A stretch of 35,879 nt of DNA from Calditrichota bacterium (GCA_013150955.1 JAADJD010000050.1:1-35879); one strand, 5' to 3'. Positions 1 through 8,169 are shown, numbered from the stretch's first letter. A program made the numbers and translations. Notes: generated by a model not told the origin, from the letters alone.

Positions 1-25
1 GTTCGGTGGAGAGAACATTTAATGA

Positions 26-538
26 ATGACTATGCGTCTTCGGTATCGCGTCGAAAGTCGGCTTGCGTACCTGTGGAGATTGGAGTTGATAGGTGTACTT
101 GTGTGGTCGCTGATTGTGGGGTTATGGTGGGAACGGGCGAGATTGGGTGTGGCCACGCTGATTGGACTTGCCTTGGTCGTTTTACTGCTCATTCAAGGGA
201 GCTTCTACTGGTACGTGAAGCTTCGAGCACTCCGACGGCGTGCTCTGCTGTCAGACCGAACGTTCGTCCGATTGTTCAGGTTTCTACGGACTGCTGATAG
301 GATTATTTTGGTAACCTCAGGACTCGGTGGCCTGTTGTGGATAGCGGGAACTTCAAGGACGATCAGTTCTGACTTAATAGTTGGTATATGCCTGTGGGCC
401 GTGGCCGTACTTGAGTATATTAATTACTTCCATTGGCAGTTATTGTATGACTCTCGGGCTGAGATTCGTTATGTGTTACGCAGCCGCAGACTTAAAGTCG
501 CTTCATTGGCGCGAGACTTGGCAATGGGGCGGTTGTAG
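26..538 (+). CDS. small integral membrane protein, unknown function
   Basis: A 170-residue protein that I do not recognise. It has hydrophobic stretches at about residues 20-36, 40-62, 90-110 and 117-137, separated by arginine-rich loops, so a four-helix inner-membrane protein with basic cytoplasmic segments is likely. The end (RSRRLKVASLARDLAMGRL) is charged and soluble. ATG at 26 is preceded by GGAGAG about a dozen bases upstream; the ATG two codons later is an equally possible start. It is the first of three small plus-strand genes in an AT-rich patch whose composition differs from the core genes to the right. No function is proposed; membrane topology is the only supported statement. Confidence 0.6.
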   Translation: MTMRLRYRVESRLAYLWRLELIGVLVWSLIVGLWWERARLGVATLIGLALVVLLLIQGSFYWYVKLRALRRRALLSDRTFVRLFRFLRTADRIILVTSGLGGLLWIAGTSRTISSDLIVGICLWAVAVLEYINYFHWQLLYDSRAEIRYVLRSRRLKVASLARDLAMGRL

Positions 539-711
539 TCGTTGGTATTGCTTGCGCCTTATTGCCACCCAATACCTGTTGCATTGGACAGGACTTGGTC
601 CCGTAAAAACGCAGCGCTCTTAACCAGAAAAGGTCCTGGTAAGTAACAGTTCTAAGCCAAAGTCGACCGCTGGTGAGATTAGTTGTTAGCTGTAAAAAGT
701 CATTTGATGAG

Positions 712-1063
712 ATGAAACGAATATTCCTGACGTTTGTCTGCTTATTGTCTTTCAGCACTGTGTGCGGCCAAGAAATTAATTTGAAAGAAAATGCTCTCCT
801 CGCTTTCAAAAAAGGATGAGCTAATTATGACAATATAAATTGAAACAATACTACTCGAAATCGACATTGATGGTGAAAAACATCATTTAACAATGCTAGA
901 TGGATCTAAATGGTTCGTAAACCCTGGTGATTTACCAAAAATTGCGATTTGGATACCAACTTCATCAATAAAAATAGAAAATTTGGAAGATAATTCGATG
1001 TTTTCATATAAATTAACCAATCTTAACAAAAACGTATCAATTAGAGTAATGAAAATTGTTTAA
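712..1063 (+). pseudogene. broken small secreted protein (signal peptide plus frame-shifted remainder)
   Basis: ATG at 712 opens a 35-codon frame with a clear signal-peptide-like start (MKRIFLTFVCLLSFSTVCGQ) that stops at 819. A second, protein-like stretch in another frame runs from 839 to 1063. It contains GSKWFVNPGDLP and ends in VRMKIV-like charged/hydrophobic residues, and its first ATG is at 893. Neither half looks complete: the first has an export signal but no domain, and the second has no good start codon or ribosome site at its beginning. The simplest reading is one short exported protein disrupted by a frameshift and a stop. Alternatively, 893-1063 is an independent 56-residue protein. 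The codons are AT-rich, unlike the core genes. Confidence 0.45.
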
Positions 1064-1071
1064 TAAAGCAA

Positions 1072-1161
1072 ACTAACAGATCATTTCATTTGACTACTTT
1101 TCTGCTGGCCTGCCCACTGTAAGCAATCGCTTTATGTGGCAGGTGAGCTTGATCGTTAAAT
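1072..1161 (+). other. attC-like folded site (speculative)
   Basis: ACTAAC (1072-1077) and GTTAAAT (1155-1161) are partly complementary and resemble integron R''/R' boxes; the right one fits GTTRRRY exactly. Inside them, GATCA (1079-1083) pairs with TGATC (1150-1154), leaving A1078 unpaired like the extrahelical base of attC sites. A further inner hairpin pairs 1109-1117 with 1136-1143. The left-hand unpaired stretch is longer than the right, which is atypical. It lies directly between two small AT-rich genes of the same orientation. No integrase is visible in the window. Confidence 0.25.
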
Positions 1162-1217
1162 GCAAAAATCAAAAATACTATTAAATAAAGTGGGATTTTA
1201 GATTAAAGTGTAAAAAA

Positions 1218-1691
1218 ATGCATGATATAAAAATGAAACAATTTTTTACTTTGACTATACTTCTCATCGGGGCCATTTTATTCTTTCTTCTTTCATGTGA
1301 GAAATTTTATGAAGTATTGGATCAAAAATATGATTTAGGAATTTTATTAAATCATTTGTGGAAACTGGAAAAAATAACAGATTTAAAAAATGAAACTATC
1401 TTAACTCCTGATGAAAAATGGGAATATTCTGTTGTATTCTATGATAATGATTCTTTAAAAATTGTAAATGCTTGTAATCAGGGCGAAGGCTTTTTTAAGA
1501 TACAAGACAATAATAACATCGAGATAAGCGTTTCCTGTACAGAAATGGCTTGCGACAGCCACCCGATATATCTTGGATATTGTGATGATATGGGCTTTGC
1601 CTACGAGTATAGGGTATCATCAGATAAACTATATATTTACATTAATAAAGGGGGGCGAAAATATATTTTGATCCACCGGTTAGTCAAATGA
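1218..1691 (+). CDS. META-domain-like lipoprotein
   Basis: A 157-residue predicted lipoprotein. A hydrophobic signal segment (about residues 8-26) ends in the lipobox LLSC with C27 as the lipidation site. The rest resembles META/HslJ-type domains: an early W-K-L strand (about 48-51), then NACNQGEGFF (about 84-93) and a later ISVSCTEMAC segment (about 103-112), in the usual order N..G.. followed by T-x-x-A/M-C. The ATG at 1233 would give a more typical signal peptide start (MKQFF), and neither start has a convincing ribosome site. The gene is very AT-rich and lies in a patch of unrelated small genes, suggesting recent acquisition. Its function in the envelope is unknown; the META assignment rests on motif spacing only. 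Confidence 0.6.
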   Translation: MHDIKMKQFFTLTILLIGAILFFLLSCEKFYEVLDQKYDLGILLNHLWKLEKITDLKNETILTPDEKWEYSVVFYDNDSLKIVNACNQGEGFFKIQDNNNIEISVSCTEMACDSHPIYLGYCDDMGFAYEYRVSSDKLYIYINKGGRKYILIHRLVK

Positions 1692-2243
1692 ATTTGCAGG
1701 GGCATTTAACAAATCGATCAACAGGGAATTTACCATGCCCGTCGATTTTTCTGGAAAGGTGGAATCCTCGGGTTAGAAAGTCATTACCAAATGAAGGTTT
1801 TTGTTGTGTGGAAAATTCGGTTGGTTTGATTGGTGGCCAGTAAGCAAAAGGAGAGATAAACCCAAATTTTGCATTAAACCGAGAATCACGCGAATGAAAC
1901 CAAAAAATGTCGACAAAAACGCGAATAAACTATGGAACACATTTTCATCCGGACACAATCCAATGTATATTTTATTGGTTTTATTCGTCTTAATTCATGT
2001 AATTCGTAGGCTACTGCTTAGTCTGGGATTGAATTAATTTTGTTCAAGATTTTTTTGTTAAATTATTAATTCATCAAAACATCTTTTCAAAGATTTCAGA
2101 TTTTTAATATTTATATTGGATACAAATTCGTAAATTCGGTAAAATCAATTGAAATGGACGTTAGCCTCGTGAAGTAAAAAAGACATTTACCTCGTTCGCT
2201 GATTGTTCTCTGCTGAGAGGCGGTTGGTAGAGAGTGGGCTATA
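1692..2243. other. gene-free AT-rich spacer
   Basis: There is no credible gene. The left part holds a possible second folded site: AAATCGATC near 1712 is complementary to GTCGATTTT near 1740, with one unpaired base. The middle holds a long-palindrome repeat copy (listed separately). The rest (2037-2243) is AT-rich sequence leading to the start of the protease-methyltransferase gene. Confidence 0.5.
1858..2036. repeat. long imperfect palindrome repeat, copy A
   Basis: First copy of a dispersed repeat of about 170 bp. The left end reads AACCCAAATTTTGCATTAAACC, and the right end reads GTAGGCTACTGC.TAGTCTGGG, which is roughly its reverse complement. The inner arms (CGAATCACGCGAATGAAACC and TAATTCATGTAATTCG) also pair. 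The centre carries the family hallmark AACACATTTTCATCC. The same arrangement recurs at 4146, 7989, 15931, 16608, 28290 and 32493. Confidence 0.85.
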
Positions 2244-3728
2244 ATGAGACAAGGAGTTTCAAAAGCGGCAAATCCATGGCGGTTTTTTGCCCTTGCTCTT
2301 GGCATTTCATGGTTTTTCTGGCTATGGGTTCCATTGTTCGGTTGGAATGTTTGGACATTTCCTGCGATACTGCTCGGTGCCTTGGGGCTCTTCGGTCCGG
2401 CACTTGCGGAAATCATACTCATTTTTCGCACTCGCGATAAGGAACAATGGCATGATTACTGGCACCGTGTGTTTGATATCAAACGTATCGGAAAAAAATG
2501 GCATGCAGTCATCTGGCTCACCTTTCCTGCAATAAACACCGTTGCCATTTTGTTGAGTATTCATACCGGATTTCCATCGCCTCAATTTGACACGGCTAAA
2601 AATCTACTGTCCGAACCGTGGAGAATCCCGGTATTCATGCTTTTCGTCTTGATTTTTGGCCCGGTGCCTGAAGAACTCGGTTGGCGTGGTTATGCTCTGG
2701 ATGGCCTGCAAGCCAGGTATAATGCCCTTGTCTCAAGTCTTATCGTGGGGACGATATGGGCATTATGGCATATTCCTCTTTTCTTCATGAAGGGCACTTT
2801 TCAACATGACCAACTGAGATTGGGCACACTAAATTTCTGGACATTTGTCTTTGGCACGATTATTACTTCGATCTTGTTCACCTGGATTTACAACAATACC
2901 AACCGCAGTACTCTATCTGCCATCCTTTTTCATTTTATGATCAATTTTAGTGGCGAGCTTCTTTCGCCAACAGAGCAGGCCCGGCTTTACAGCATGGTGC
3001 TGGTTACTGTTTTATCAATGATCGTGGTGGTTTTCTGGGGACCTGAAACTCTGACTCGTCAACAGGGTAAGGAGAAGCGGAAGACGTGTTTTGCGGGCTG
3101 GAAAGTGATCGTGAGGCGTTTTCTTGGCAAGGGGATTTGTCCATATCAGCTCTCGTTCATCCTGGACTCTCCATTTCGAAGGCTCGTTCTTTCTCCTCAG
3201 AAGCTGGCTGATCGCCTCCATCTTGAAAAAGATTCACGAGTGCTTGAAATAGGTCCGGGGTCGGGTTACTTTAGCGTTGAGGTTGCACGACGCATCCCGC
3301 AAGGACATTTGGAATTACTCGATCTACAACAGGAGATGCTTGAAAAAACCCGTCGGAAACTTGAAGCAGCAAGGATACATAATGTAGGGTGGACTCTTGG
3401 AGATGCTATCCATCTTCCCTTTGGTGAGAATGAGTTCGATGTTGTTTTTCTCGTCGCCGTTTTAGGTGAGGTGTCAGATCCAGAAGCGTGCCTTCAGGGC
3501 ATCTACAAAGTTCTCCGACCATCAGGTCTTCTCTCCATCACCGAACAACCGGGAGATCCCGACTTCCTCCCTCTATCGGCCGTCCGTTCGTTGGCTGAAA
3601 AACAGGGATTTGAATTCGTCGAGAGCTACGGCAGGAAAAAGAATTACACCGCAAACTTCAGAAAGCCGATTTGGATTAGGCAGGACCCTCCTCAGGTTAG
3701 TAATGGATATCCTACTGACCGGGGATAG
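2244..3728 (+). CDS. CPBP intramembrane protease fused to SAM-dependent methyltransferase
   Basis: One 494-residue frame with two complete-looking domains. Residues 1-270 are a multi-pass CPBP (CAAX protease/bacteriocin-processing) protein. Motif 1 is EELGWRG (E143, E144, R148), motif 2 is WALWH (H176), and motif 3 is HFMIN (H230, N234), so the metal/glutamate-type active site looks intact. Residues 290-480 are a class I methyltransferase: SAM loop EIGPGSG (335-341), an acidic LLDLQQ strand, GDAIHLPF and the post-I motif LRPSGLLSITE. GKGICPYQLSF at about 295 resembles the natural N-terminus of stand-alone methyltransferases of this type, so two genes seem to have joined without a stop. Substrates are unknown. 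The ATG at 2244 has only a weak purine-rich region upstream. The fusion itself is what I see; any joint function is inference. Confidence 0.85.
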   Translation: MRQGVSKAANPWRFFALALGISWFFWLWVPLFGWNVWTFPAILLGALGLFGPALAEIILIFRTRDKEQWHDYWHRVFDIKRIGKKWHAVIWLTFPAINTVAILLSIHTGFPSPQFDTAKNLLSEPWRIPVFMLFVLIFGPVPEELGWRGYALDGLQARYNALVSSLIVGTIWALWHIPLFFMKGTFQHDQLRLGTLNFWTFVFGTIITSILFTWIYNNTNRSTLSAILFHFMINFSGELLSPTEQARLYSMVLVTVLSMIVVVFWGPETLTRQQGKEKRKTCFAGWKVIVRRFLGKGICPYQLSFILDSPFRRLVLSPQKLADRLHLEKDSRVLEIGPGSGYFSVEVARRIPQGHLELLDLQQEMLEKTRRKLEAARIHNVGWTLGDAIHLPFGENEFDVVFLVAVLGEVSDPEACLQGIYKVLRPSGLLSITEQPGDPDFLPLSAVRSLAEKQGFEFVESYGRKKNYTANFRKPIWIRQDPPQVSNGYPTDRG

Positions 3729-4336
3729 GGAAAATGTGCGGCTGACATCGCTTGCAGCCGATTCCCCTTCGCTTGGTCGTTACGTCGCCTCGTTTTGCGG
3801 GCAACTGAAACATATGATTAGTCGCAAAATACGATGTGATGATTAATCCCGGTTTATGCTTGAGACCACGAATTACACGAATTAACACAAATAAAAATAA
3901 TAACATTTATTGGGATGTGTCTGGATGAAAATGTGTTCCAGGGCTCATTTGCGTGATTCGCGGTTTCATGTATGATTTGGATTAAACCCGAATTAGGCAC
4001 TATCAACTGGTTCATTCATGATATAAAACGATTATTATCACCTGACTCAAGTAAAATTATTTGTTTGAGAACCCACATGTTTTTTCAACAATAATATCGT
4101 ATTCTAAAAATTTGTTTTTATTTGGGATTATTCGTGTCATTCATCCCAAATAATGTATTAAACCGCGAATCACACGAATGAAACCAAAAAATATCTACAA
4201 AATCGCGAATATATCCTGGAACACATTTTCATCCAGACACAATCCAAAGTATTTTATTGGTTTTATTTGTGTTAATTCGCGTAATTCGTAGGCTAATGCA
4301 TAATCTGGGTTCATGATCAAAAGCATAATTTGGGTT
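3729..4336. other. gene-free spacer with two repeat copies
   Basis: About 600 bp with no credible gene. It contains one inverted, internally shortened palindrome repeat (3845-3986), an AT-rich stretch at 4001-4130 with nothing recognisable, and a full repeat copy (4146-4339). Confidence 0.6.
3845..3986. repeat. long imperfect palindrome repeat, copy B (inverted, deleted)
   Basis: Reverse orientation relative to copy A. It starts AATCCCGGTTTATGC, continues ACCACGAATTACACGAATT and the hallmark GGATGAAAATGTGTTCCAGG, and ends ATTCGCGGTTTCATG. The block of about 30 bp around the sequence that reads CCAAAAAATATC in other copies is missing, so this copy has an internal deletion. Confidence 0.75.
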
Positions 4337-4339
4337 AAA
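4146..4339. repeat. long imperfect palindrome repeat, copy C
   Basis: A full copy starting ATCCCAAATAATGTATTAAACC and running through AACACATTTTCATCCAGAC to GGCTAATGCATAATCTGGG. An extra partial tip (AAAGCATAATTTGGGTTA) follows, as if the last 25-38 bp had started to duplicate. It lies just beyond the trpB2 terminator. Confidence 0.85.
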
Positions 4340-4372
4340 AAAAACCGGGAGAAGGGTGCTTCCTTCTCCCGG
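4337..4372 (-). terminator. Rho-independent terminator of trpB2
   Basis: Read on the minus strand: an 11-bp stem CCGGGAGAAGG / CCTTCTCCCGG (4345-4372) with a six-base loop, followed by a run of eight T (4337-4344). It lies 25 bp after the trpB2 stop codon. Confidence 0.9.
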
Positions 4373-4396
4373 CCAGGATTCGGTTATCCTCAGAAT

Positions 4397-5716
4397 TTAG
4401 GATGCCGCTGCGGCGTTTTCGTCTTTTAAGCGGTTGTTCAGAAAATCATCGTAAGCGCTTAGATCCAGCAGTCCATGTCCGGACAGGTTGAAGACGATCA
4501 CTTTCTCTTTACCCTCTTCTTTGGCTTTCAGGGCTTCGCGGATGGTCATCTGCACGGCATGGGCGGATTCTGGTGCAGGGATGATGCCTTCGGTCTGGGC
4601 AAACAACACCGCTCCCTGAAAAACTTCCAGCTGCGGTAATGCTTCGGCGCGGATCAGGTTGTTTTCCAGCAGCAGACTGACCAGCGGTGCCGCCCCGTGG
4701 TAGCGCAATCCCCCTGCATGGATGGAGGGCGGCATAAATTCATGTCCCAGGGTGTACATGCGGATAAGGGGAGTCATTCCAGCTGTATCGCCGAAATCGT
4801 AATCCAGTTTGCCGCGGGTAAGGGTGGGGCAGGATACCGGTTCTGCCGCGATGATATCGATGTCCGTGCCGTTGATTTTATCCCGGACAAACGGAAATGC
4901 CAGTCCCGCAAAGTTACTTCCACCACCGTGGCAACCAATAACGACATCCGGTTGCTTCTCACCAGCCAGCTTTAGTTGTTCTTTGGTTTCCTGGCCAATA
5001 ACCGTCTGGTGCAACAGCACGTGGTTCAGCACGCTCCCCAGCGAATACTTGGATGCGGGATCATTTGCCGCCACTTCAATGGCTTCGGAGATGGCAATAC
5101 CCAGGCTACCGGGATTGTCCGGATCCTGAGACAGGATTTTCTTTCCGAATTCGGTGGTCTCGCTGGGGGAGGCGTGAATGGTGGCCCCGTAGGTTTGCAT
5201 CATTACCTTGCGGTAAGGTTTCTGGTGGAAACTGACTTTCACCATGTATACCAGGCATTCCAGGCCAAACTTGTGACAGGCAAAGGAAAGGGCCGTTCCC
5301 CACTGTCCCGCACCGGTTTCGGTGACCAATCGTTTGGTACCTTCCATTTTATTGTAATAGGCCTGAGCCAGAGCCGTATTGGCTTTATGGCTTCCCACAG
5401 GGGAAACCCCTTCATACTTGTAATAAATTCGGGCCGGGGTGCCCAGCGCTTTTTCCAGCACGGTAGCCCGAATGAGCGGGGTGGGACGGTACAACAGATA
5501 GGTTTCCATCACCGGTTCCGGGATGGGAATTTCCGCCTGTCCGGACACTTCCTGCTCAATTAAGGCCATTGGAAAAATGGGAGCCAGGTCTTCGGGTTTC
5601 AACGGTTCCCTGGTTGCGGGATGCAAAGGGGGAGACGGAGGAAAAGGCAAATCGGCCACGATATTGTAGTACGACCGGGGAATCTGGGCTTCGGTGAGAA
5701 CGATTTTTTTGCTCAT
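4397..5716 (-). CDS. trpB2: tryptophan synthase beta chain, TrpB2 type
   Basis: A 439-residue PLP enzyme that condenses indole with serine to give tryptophan. The PLP lysine is K111 in [18 protein letters not shown] follows, whose W is characteristic of the TrpB2 branch (TrpB1 has H), then the phosphate-binding GGGSNFAG and the C-terminal [14 protein letters not shown]. The long N-terminal extension before YRPTPL is also typical of TrpB2. There is no trpA or other trp gene beside it, so it is a stand-alone gene, perhaps salvaging indole. Start: ATG with AAAGGAG seven bases upstream. The 5' leader encodes a Trp-rich peptide and an attenuator, which indicates control by charged tRNA-Trp and supports a real tryptophan-synthesis role. 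A strong terminator follows the gene. Confidence 0.95.
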   Translation of the reverse strand: MSKKIVLTEAQIPRSYYNIVADLPFPPSPPLHPATREPLKPEDLAPIFPMALIEQEVSGQAEIPIPEPVMETYLLYRPTPLIRATVLEKALGTPARIYYKYEGVSPVGSHKANTALAQAYYNKMEGTKRLVTETGAGQWGTALSFACHKFGLECLVYMVKVSFHQKPYRKVMMQTYGATIHASPSETTEFGKKILSQDPDNPGSLGIAISEAIEVAANDPASKYSLGSVLNHVLLHQTVIGQETKEQLKLAGEKQPDVVIGCHGGGSNFAGLAFPFVRDKINGTDIDIIAAEPVSCPTLTRGKLDYDFGDTAGMTPLIRMYTLGHEFMPPSIHAGGLRYHGAAPLVSLLLENNLIRAEALPQLEVFQGAVLFAQTEGIIPAPESAHAVQMTIREALKAKEEGKEKVIVFNLSGHGLLDLSAYDDFLNNRLKDENAAAAS

Positions 5717-5762
5717 AACGACTCCTTTCTGTTTTTGACTTTTGGGTTAAACACCGATCAAT

Positions 5763-5790
5763 AAAAAACCCGCTGGCATCCGGCAGCGGG
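5763..5790 (-). terminator. trp-type attenuator (terminator arm)
   Basis: On the minus strand CCCGCTG ... CAGCGGG forms a 7-bp GC-rich stem (5769-5790) followed by six T (5763-5768). It lies between the leader peptide stop and the trpB2 ribosome site, so it would end transcription before trpB2 when it forms. Confidence 0.85.
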
Positions 5791-5830
5791 CTGGATTTTT
5801 CGGGGACAATATCGCACCTGACCCACTGCC
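5782..5830 (-). promoter_or_regulatory. antiterminator of the trp leader
   Basis: GGCAGTGGG (minus strand, 5822-5830) can pair over nine bases, one of them a G-U wobble, with CCCGCTGCC (5782-5790), which is the first arm of the terminator. The two structures exclude each other. The upstream arm begins eight bases after the leader stop codon. A ribosome finishing the leader would cover it, while one stalled at the Trp codons would leave it free. Confidence 0.75.
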
Positions 5831-5837
5831 ACTGCAG

Positions 5838-5906
5838 TTACGTCCACCACCAGTAAAACCAGTTAAATAGAAAACGTAATGGTACTCGCTTCAATTGAAT
5901 CTTCAT
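5838..5906 (-). CDS. trpL: trp leader peptide
   Basis: A 22-codon frame ending NWFYWWWT-stop, with four Trp codons among the last seven sense codons. Trp is rare in random short peptides. The cluster is followed at the correct distance by mutually exclusive antiterminator and terminator stems and then by trpB2. This is the classical layout of transcription attenuation by ribosome stalling. The start is ATG at 5906; an in-frame ATG at 5924 would add six residues. Neither has an obvious Shine-Dalgarno, so the true start is uncertain. The frame stays open further upstream to 6065 but that part lacks leader character. Confidence 0.8.
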   Translation of the reverse strand: MKIQLKRVPLRFLFNWFYWWWT

Positions 5907-5956
5907 GTTGAATAATTTAACCATTGATTGGGAAAAATCAAGGATTTTTAGAGAAT

Positions 5957-5983
5957 ATTGTATAATTTTGAGGTAGATCACAA
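5957..5983 (-). promoter_or_regulatory. candidate promoter of the trp leader
   Basis: On the minus strand TTGTGA (5978-5983) and TACAAT (5957-5962) are 15 bp apart, giving a transcript start about 45 bases before the leader ATG. The spacing is short, and a second candidate (TTGATT and TAAATT, 16 bp apart) lies closer to the ATG. The evidence is weak. Confidence 0.3.
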
Positions 5984-6068
5984 AGCGTTCGGAAGCACCC
6001 AGACGCGTGTTACCGAATACGGAAATGGGTGGGGTTGAGCGGATGCTGCTCAGCAGGGGGAACATCGC

Positions 6069-6656
6069 TTATTCGGAAAGGAGTTTTTCGATCAGGCCAA
6101 GGATGTCCTGTCGTCCGGTGCGGTTTTTTGCCGAAAAAAAAATCAGGGGATAGTCGGCGGGTAAGTGGAGCTGTTCGCAGATGAGCTGTCGCTGCTTTTG
6201 CCATTTTCCCTGGGATATTTGATCCGCCTTGGTGGCGACAATCTGGAACGGGATGCGGTGATATTGCAGCCATTCAATCAGCTGACGATCCGAATCCTTG
6301 GCGCCCACTTTGGCGTCCACCAGAACAAACAACAGGCGCAGTTTGGGATTTTCCAGTAAATATGGCTCGATGGCTCGCTGCCATTTTTTCTGTTCCGTTT
6401 TAGGGGCCTTTGCGTAACCGTATCCCGGCAGGTCCACAAAATAACATCGGTTGTCGATGTTGAAAAAATTGATGGTGCGGGTTTTGCCGGGTTTTTTACT
6501 CACCCGCGCAAAATTGCGAATATTGACCAGTGTATTAATCAATGAGGATTTTCCCACGTTGGAGCGTCCCACAAAGGCAATTTCGGGGAGCTCCGGAAAT
6601 GGTTTTTCAGCGGGATTTAAGATGCTTTTTACAAATCGGGGCTGCTTAATTTTCAT
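6069..6656 (-). CDS. engB: ribosome biogenesis GTPase EngB/YihA/YsxC
   Basis: A 195-residue TRAFAC GTPase involved in assembly of the large ribosomal subunit. The G motifs are in order: G1 GRSNVGKS (30-37), G2 region KPGKTRTINFF, G3 DLPG (75-78), G4 TKAD (142-145) and G5 FFSAKN (173-178). Length and architecture match the single-domain family. ATG at 6656 is preceded on the minus strand by AGGAAGG. It lies downstream of trxA on the same strand and upstream of the trp leader, which has its own control region, so cotranscription with trpB2 need not occur. Confidence 0.97.
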   Translation of the reverse strand: MKIKQPRFVKSILNPAEKPFPELPEIAFVGRSNVGKSSLINTLVNIRNFARVSKKPGKTRTINFFNIDNRCYFVDLPGYGYAKAPKTEQKKWQRAIEPYLLENPKLRLLFVLVDAKVGAKDSDRQLIEWLQYHRIPFQIVATKADQISQGKWQKQRQLICEQLHLPADYPLIFFSAKNRTGRQDILGLIEKLLSE

Positions 6657-6731
6657 GGCACCAACCTTCCTGTGTGATGTCCGAAACAGAGATCGGGCGG
6701 TGCTGCCCGCGCGGTCTGCTGCATAGGCGAC

Positions 6732-6764
6732 AAAGCCTGGCCGCTACCAACAACCAGGCTTTTT
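6732..6764. terminator. hairpin between trxA and engB
   Basis: A perfect 9-bp inverted repeat, AAAGCCTGG ... CCAGGCTTT, with a 13-base loop. The T-run is better on the plus strand (TTTTT) than on the minus strand (TTT). It may act as a weak terminator for trxA or be an RNA processing structure. Confidence 0.45.
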
Positions 6765-6823
6765 GAAAACGTGTTCCCTTTCGGTGCAACACGATCGAAA
6801 ATTTCTACGGTTCTGGAAAGGGA

Positions 6824-7156
6824 TTACTGATTTTCCAGCACTCGCTGAACCCGTTCCTCCAGGTAATTTTTGGGAACGGCTCCGATGATTTGATCGGCCA
6901 CCTGCCCGTTCTTAAAGATGAGCAAGGTGGGAATGCTGCGGATCCCGTAACGAATCGCCGTATTGGGATTGTGATCCACATCCAGTTTGGCCACTTTGAG
7001 CTTGCCTTCGTATTCCTGGGCCAGTTCTTCAACGATGGGGGCGATCATCCGGCAGGGCCCACACCAGATGGCCCAGAAATCCACCAGCACCGGTACGCTG
7101 GATTGCAGGACTTCCTGATCAAAATTCGCATCCGTTACTTCGATTGGTTTCGCCAT
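6824..7156 (-). CDS. trxA: thioredoxin
   Basis: A 110-residue cytoplasmic disulfide reductase. It has active site WCGPC (C32, C35) preceded by FWAI and the cis-proline segment SIPT (P76), with the usual single-domain length. Start: although the frame is open further, the ATG at 7156 (MAKPIEV) has a perfect AAAGGAGG nine bases upstream, so it is preferred over the ATG at 7180. It lies between rlpA and engB on the same strand, separated by a hairpin from engB. It probably reduces the Bcp peroxiredoxin encoded at 16124 and similar targets; this partner assignment is inference. Confidence 0.97.
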   Translation of the reverse strand: MAKPIEVTDANFDQEVLQSSVPVLVDFWAIWCGPCRMIAPIVEELAQEYEGKLKVAKLDVDHNPNTAIRYGIRSIPTLLIFKNGQVADQIIGAVPKNYLEERVQRVLENQ

Positions 7157-7408
7157 AAAAAGCAACCTCCTTTGTTTCACATAAACAATCGGGAAAGCCC
7201 AAATTTACATCAGGATGCCAGAATAATGAAATTATTTTTTCATTCTCGCAGAACGTGGGAAATAGTAAGAGCTGGGAGCATAATTGCCGGATGAATCGCA
7301 TGGGCTTATCTGCAATTCGCCCGGATGAAAAAAGCAAGAGGTTGTCTCCATTCTGGCAGGGCAATCCGAAAAAGGATACCCGAAGAAGGGAAGTGCAGCC
7401 GTGAGATA

Positions 7409-7891
7409 TCAGCGGTGGGAAGATGAATCGGATTCACCGTATTGAAGGATTTCAACCTTCACATCGATGACTCCCTCCTCCAGGGCATCCAGGGCTCTGG
7501 CAGCGCCGTAGGACAGATCGAGGATCCGACCCGGCACAAAGGGGCCCCGATCGTTGATGCGAACAACAACCGTTTTTTGATTTTTGAGATTGGTGATCCG
7601 GCAAATGGTATTGAAGGGCCAGCTTCGGTGGGCGGCCGTCAGGGCGTACATATCGAACGTTTCCCCGCTGGCCGTTTTTTTACCGTGAAATTTTGGCCCA
7701 TAATAAGAGGCCTTTCCGTAAACCACCTTCAGGGCGGCTGTCCGTTCACGAACGTGCTGATCGCGAATGTTGGTTTTGCGCATCCGTTCCCGCGCCGAAT
7801 GACCGGGCGCCGCACAGGACAACGCGGCAATTGCAATCAGCATCAGGAAGATCCATTGCCGGCGATATCGGTGTGTGAATTGCATTTTCAT
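7409..7891 (-). CDS. rlpA: RlpA-family septal/cell-wall lipoprotein
   Basis: A 160-residue lipoprotein: basic N-terminus, hydrophobic segment at about 13-25, and lipobox ALSC with C26. The double-psi beta-barrel (about 57-150) has all RlpA signatures: ASYYG.KFHG, TASGE.FD (E77), LTAAH (H88), RINDRGPF (D114) and DLS.GAA. RlpA proteins are peptidoglycan lytic transglycosylases acting on denuded glycan strands, or septal-ring components. There is no SPOR domain, so it is the short form. GAGGG lies about 12 bases before the ATG; the ATG two codons later is also possible. About 250 bp separate it from trxA, with nothing recognisable between. Confidence 0.93.
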   Translation of the reverse strand: MKMQFTHRYRRQWIFLMLIAIAALSCAAPGHSARERMRKTNIRDQHVRERTAALKVVYGKASYYGPKFHGKKTASGETFDMYALTAAHRSWPFNTICRITNLKNQKTVVVRINDRGPFVPGRILDLSYGAARALDALEEGVIDVKVEILQYGESDSSSHR

Positions 7892-7943
7892 GAGATCATC
7901 TAACCCTCGTTTTTTTCAGAATGTTCAGATGAATTCACCATCT

Positions 7944-7964
7944 CCCCGCCGTTGTATGGCGGGG
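7944..7964. other. GC hairpin upstream of rlpA
   Basis: CCCCGCC GTTGTAT GGCGGGG is a perfect 7-bp stem with a 7-base loop. It has no T-run on either side, so it is not a canonical terminator. It lies between the rlpA start and the repeat copy behind pyrD. Confidence 0.4.
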
Positions 7965-7988
7965 ATTGATGATTCAACCACTTCATTT

Positions 7989-8159
7989 ATCCCAAATAAT
8001 GCATTGAACCGCGAATAACGCGAATGAAGCCAAAAAATATCAATAAAATCGCGAATAAACCCTTGAACACATTTTCATCCAGACATAATCCAATGTATTT
8101 TATTGGTTTTATTTGTGTTCATTCGTGTAATTCGTGGTCTAATGCATAATCAGGGTTTA
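7989..8159. repeat. long imperfect palindrome repeat, copy D
   Basis: The cleanest copy. The left arm ATCCCAAATAATGCATTGAACC pairs with the right arm GGTCTAATGCATAATCAGGG. The inner arms CGCGAATAACGCGAATGAA and TTCATTCGTGTAATTCG pair too. The centre is AACACATTTTCATCCAGAC. It ends about 10 bp from the pyrD stop codon. Confidence 0.9.
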
Positions 8160-8169
8160 TTGGAATGGC

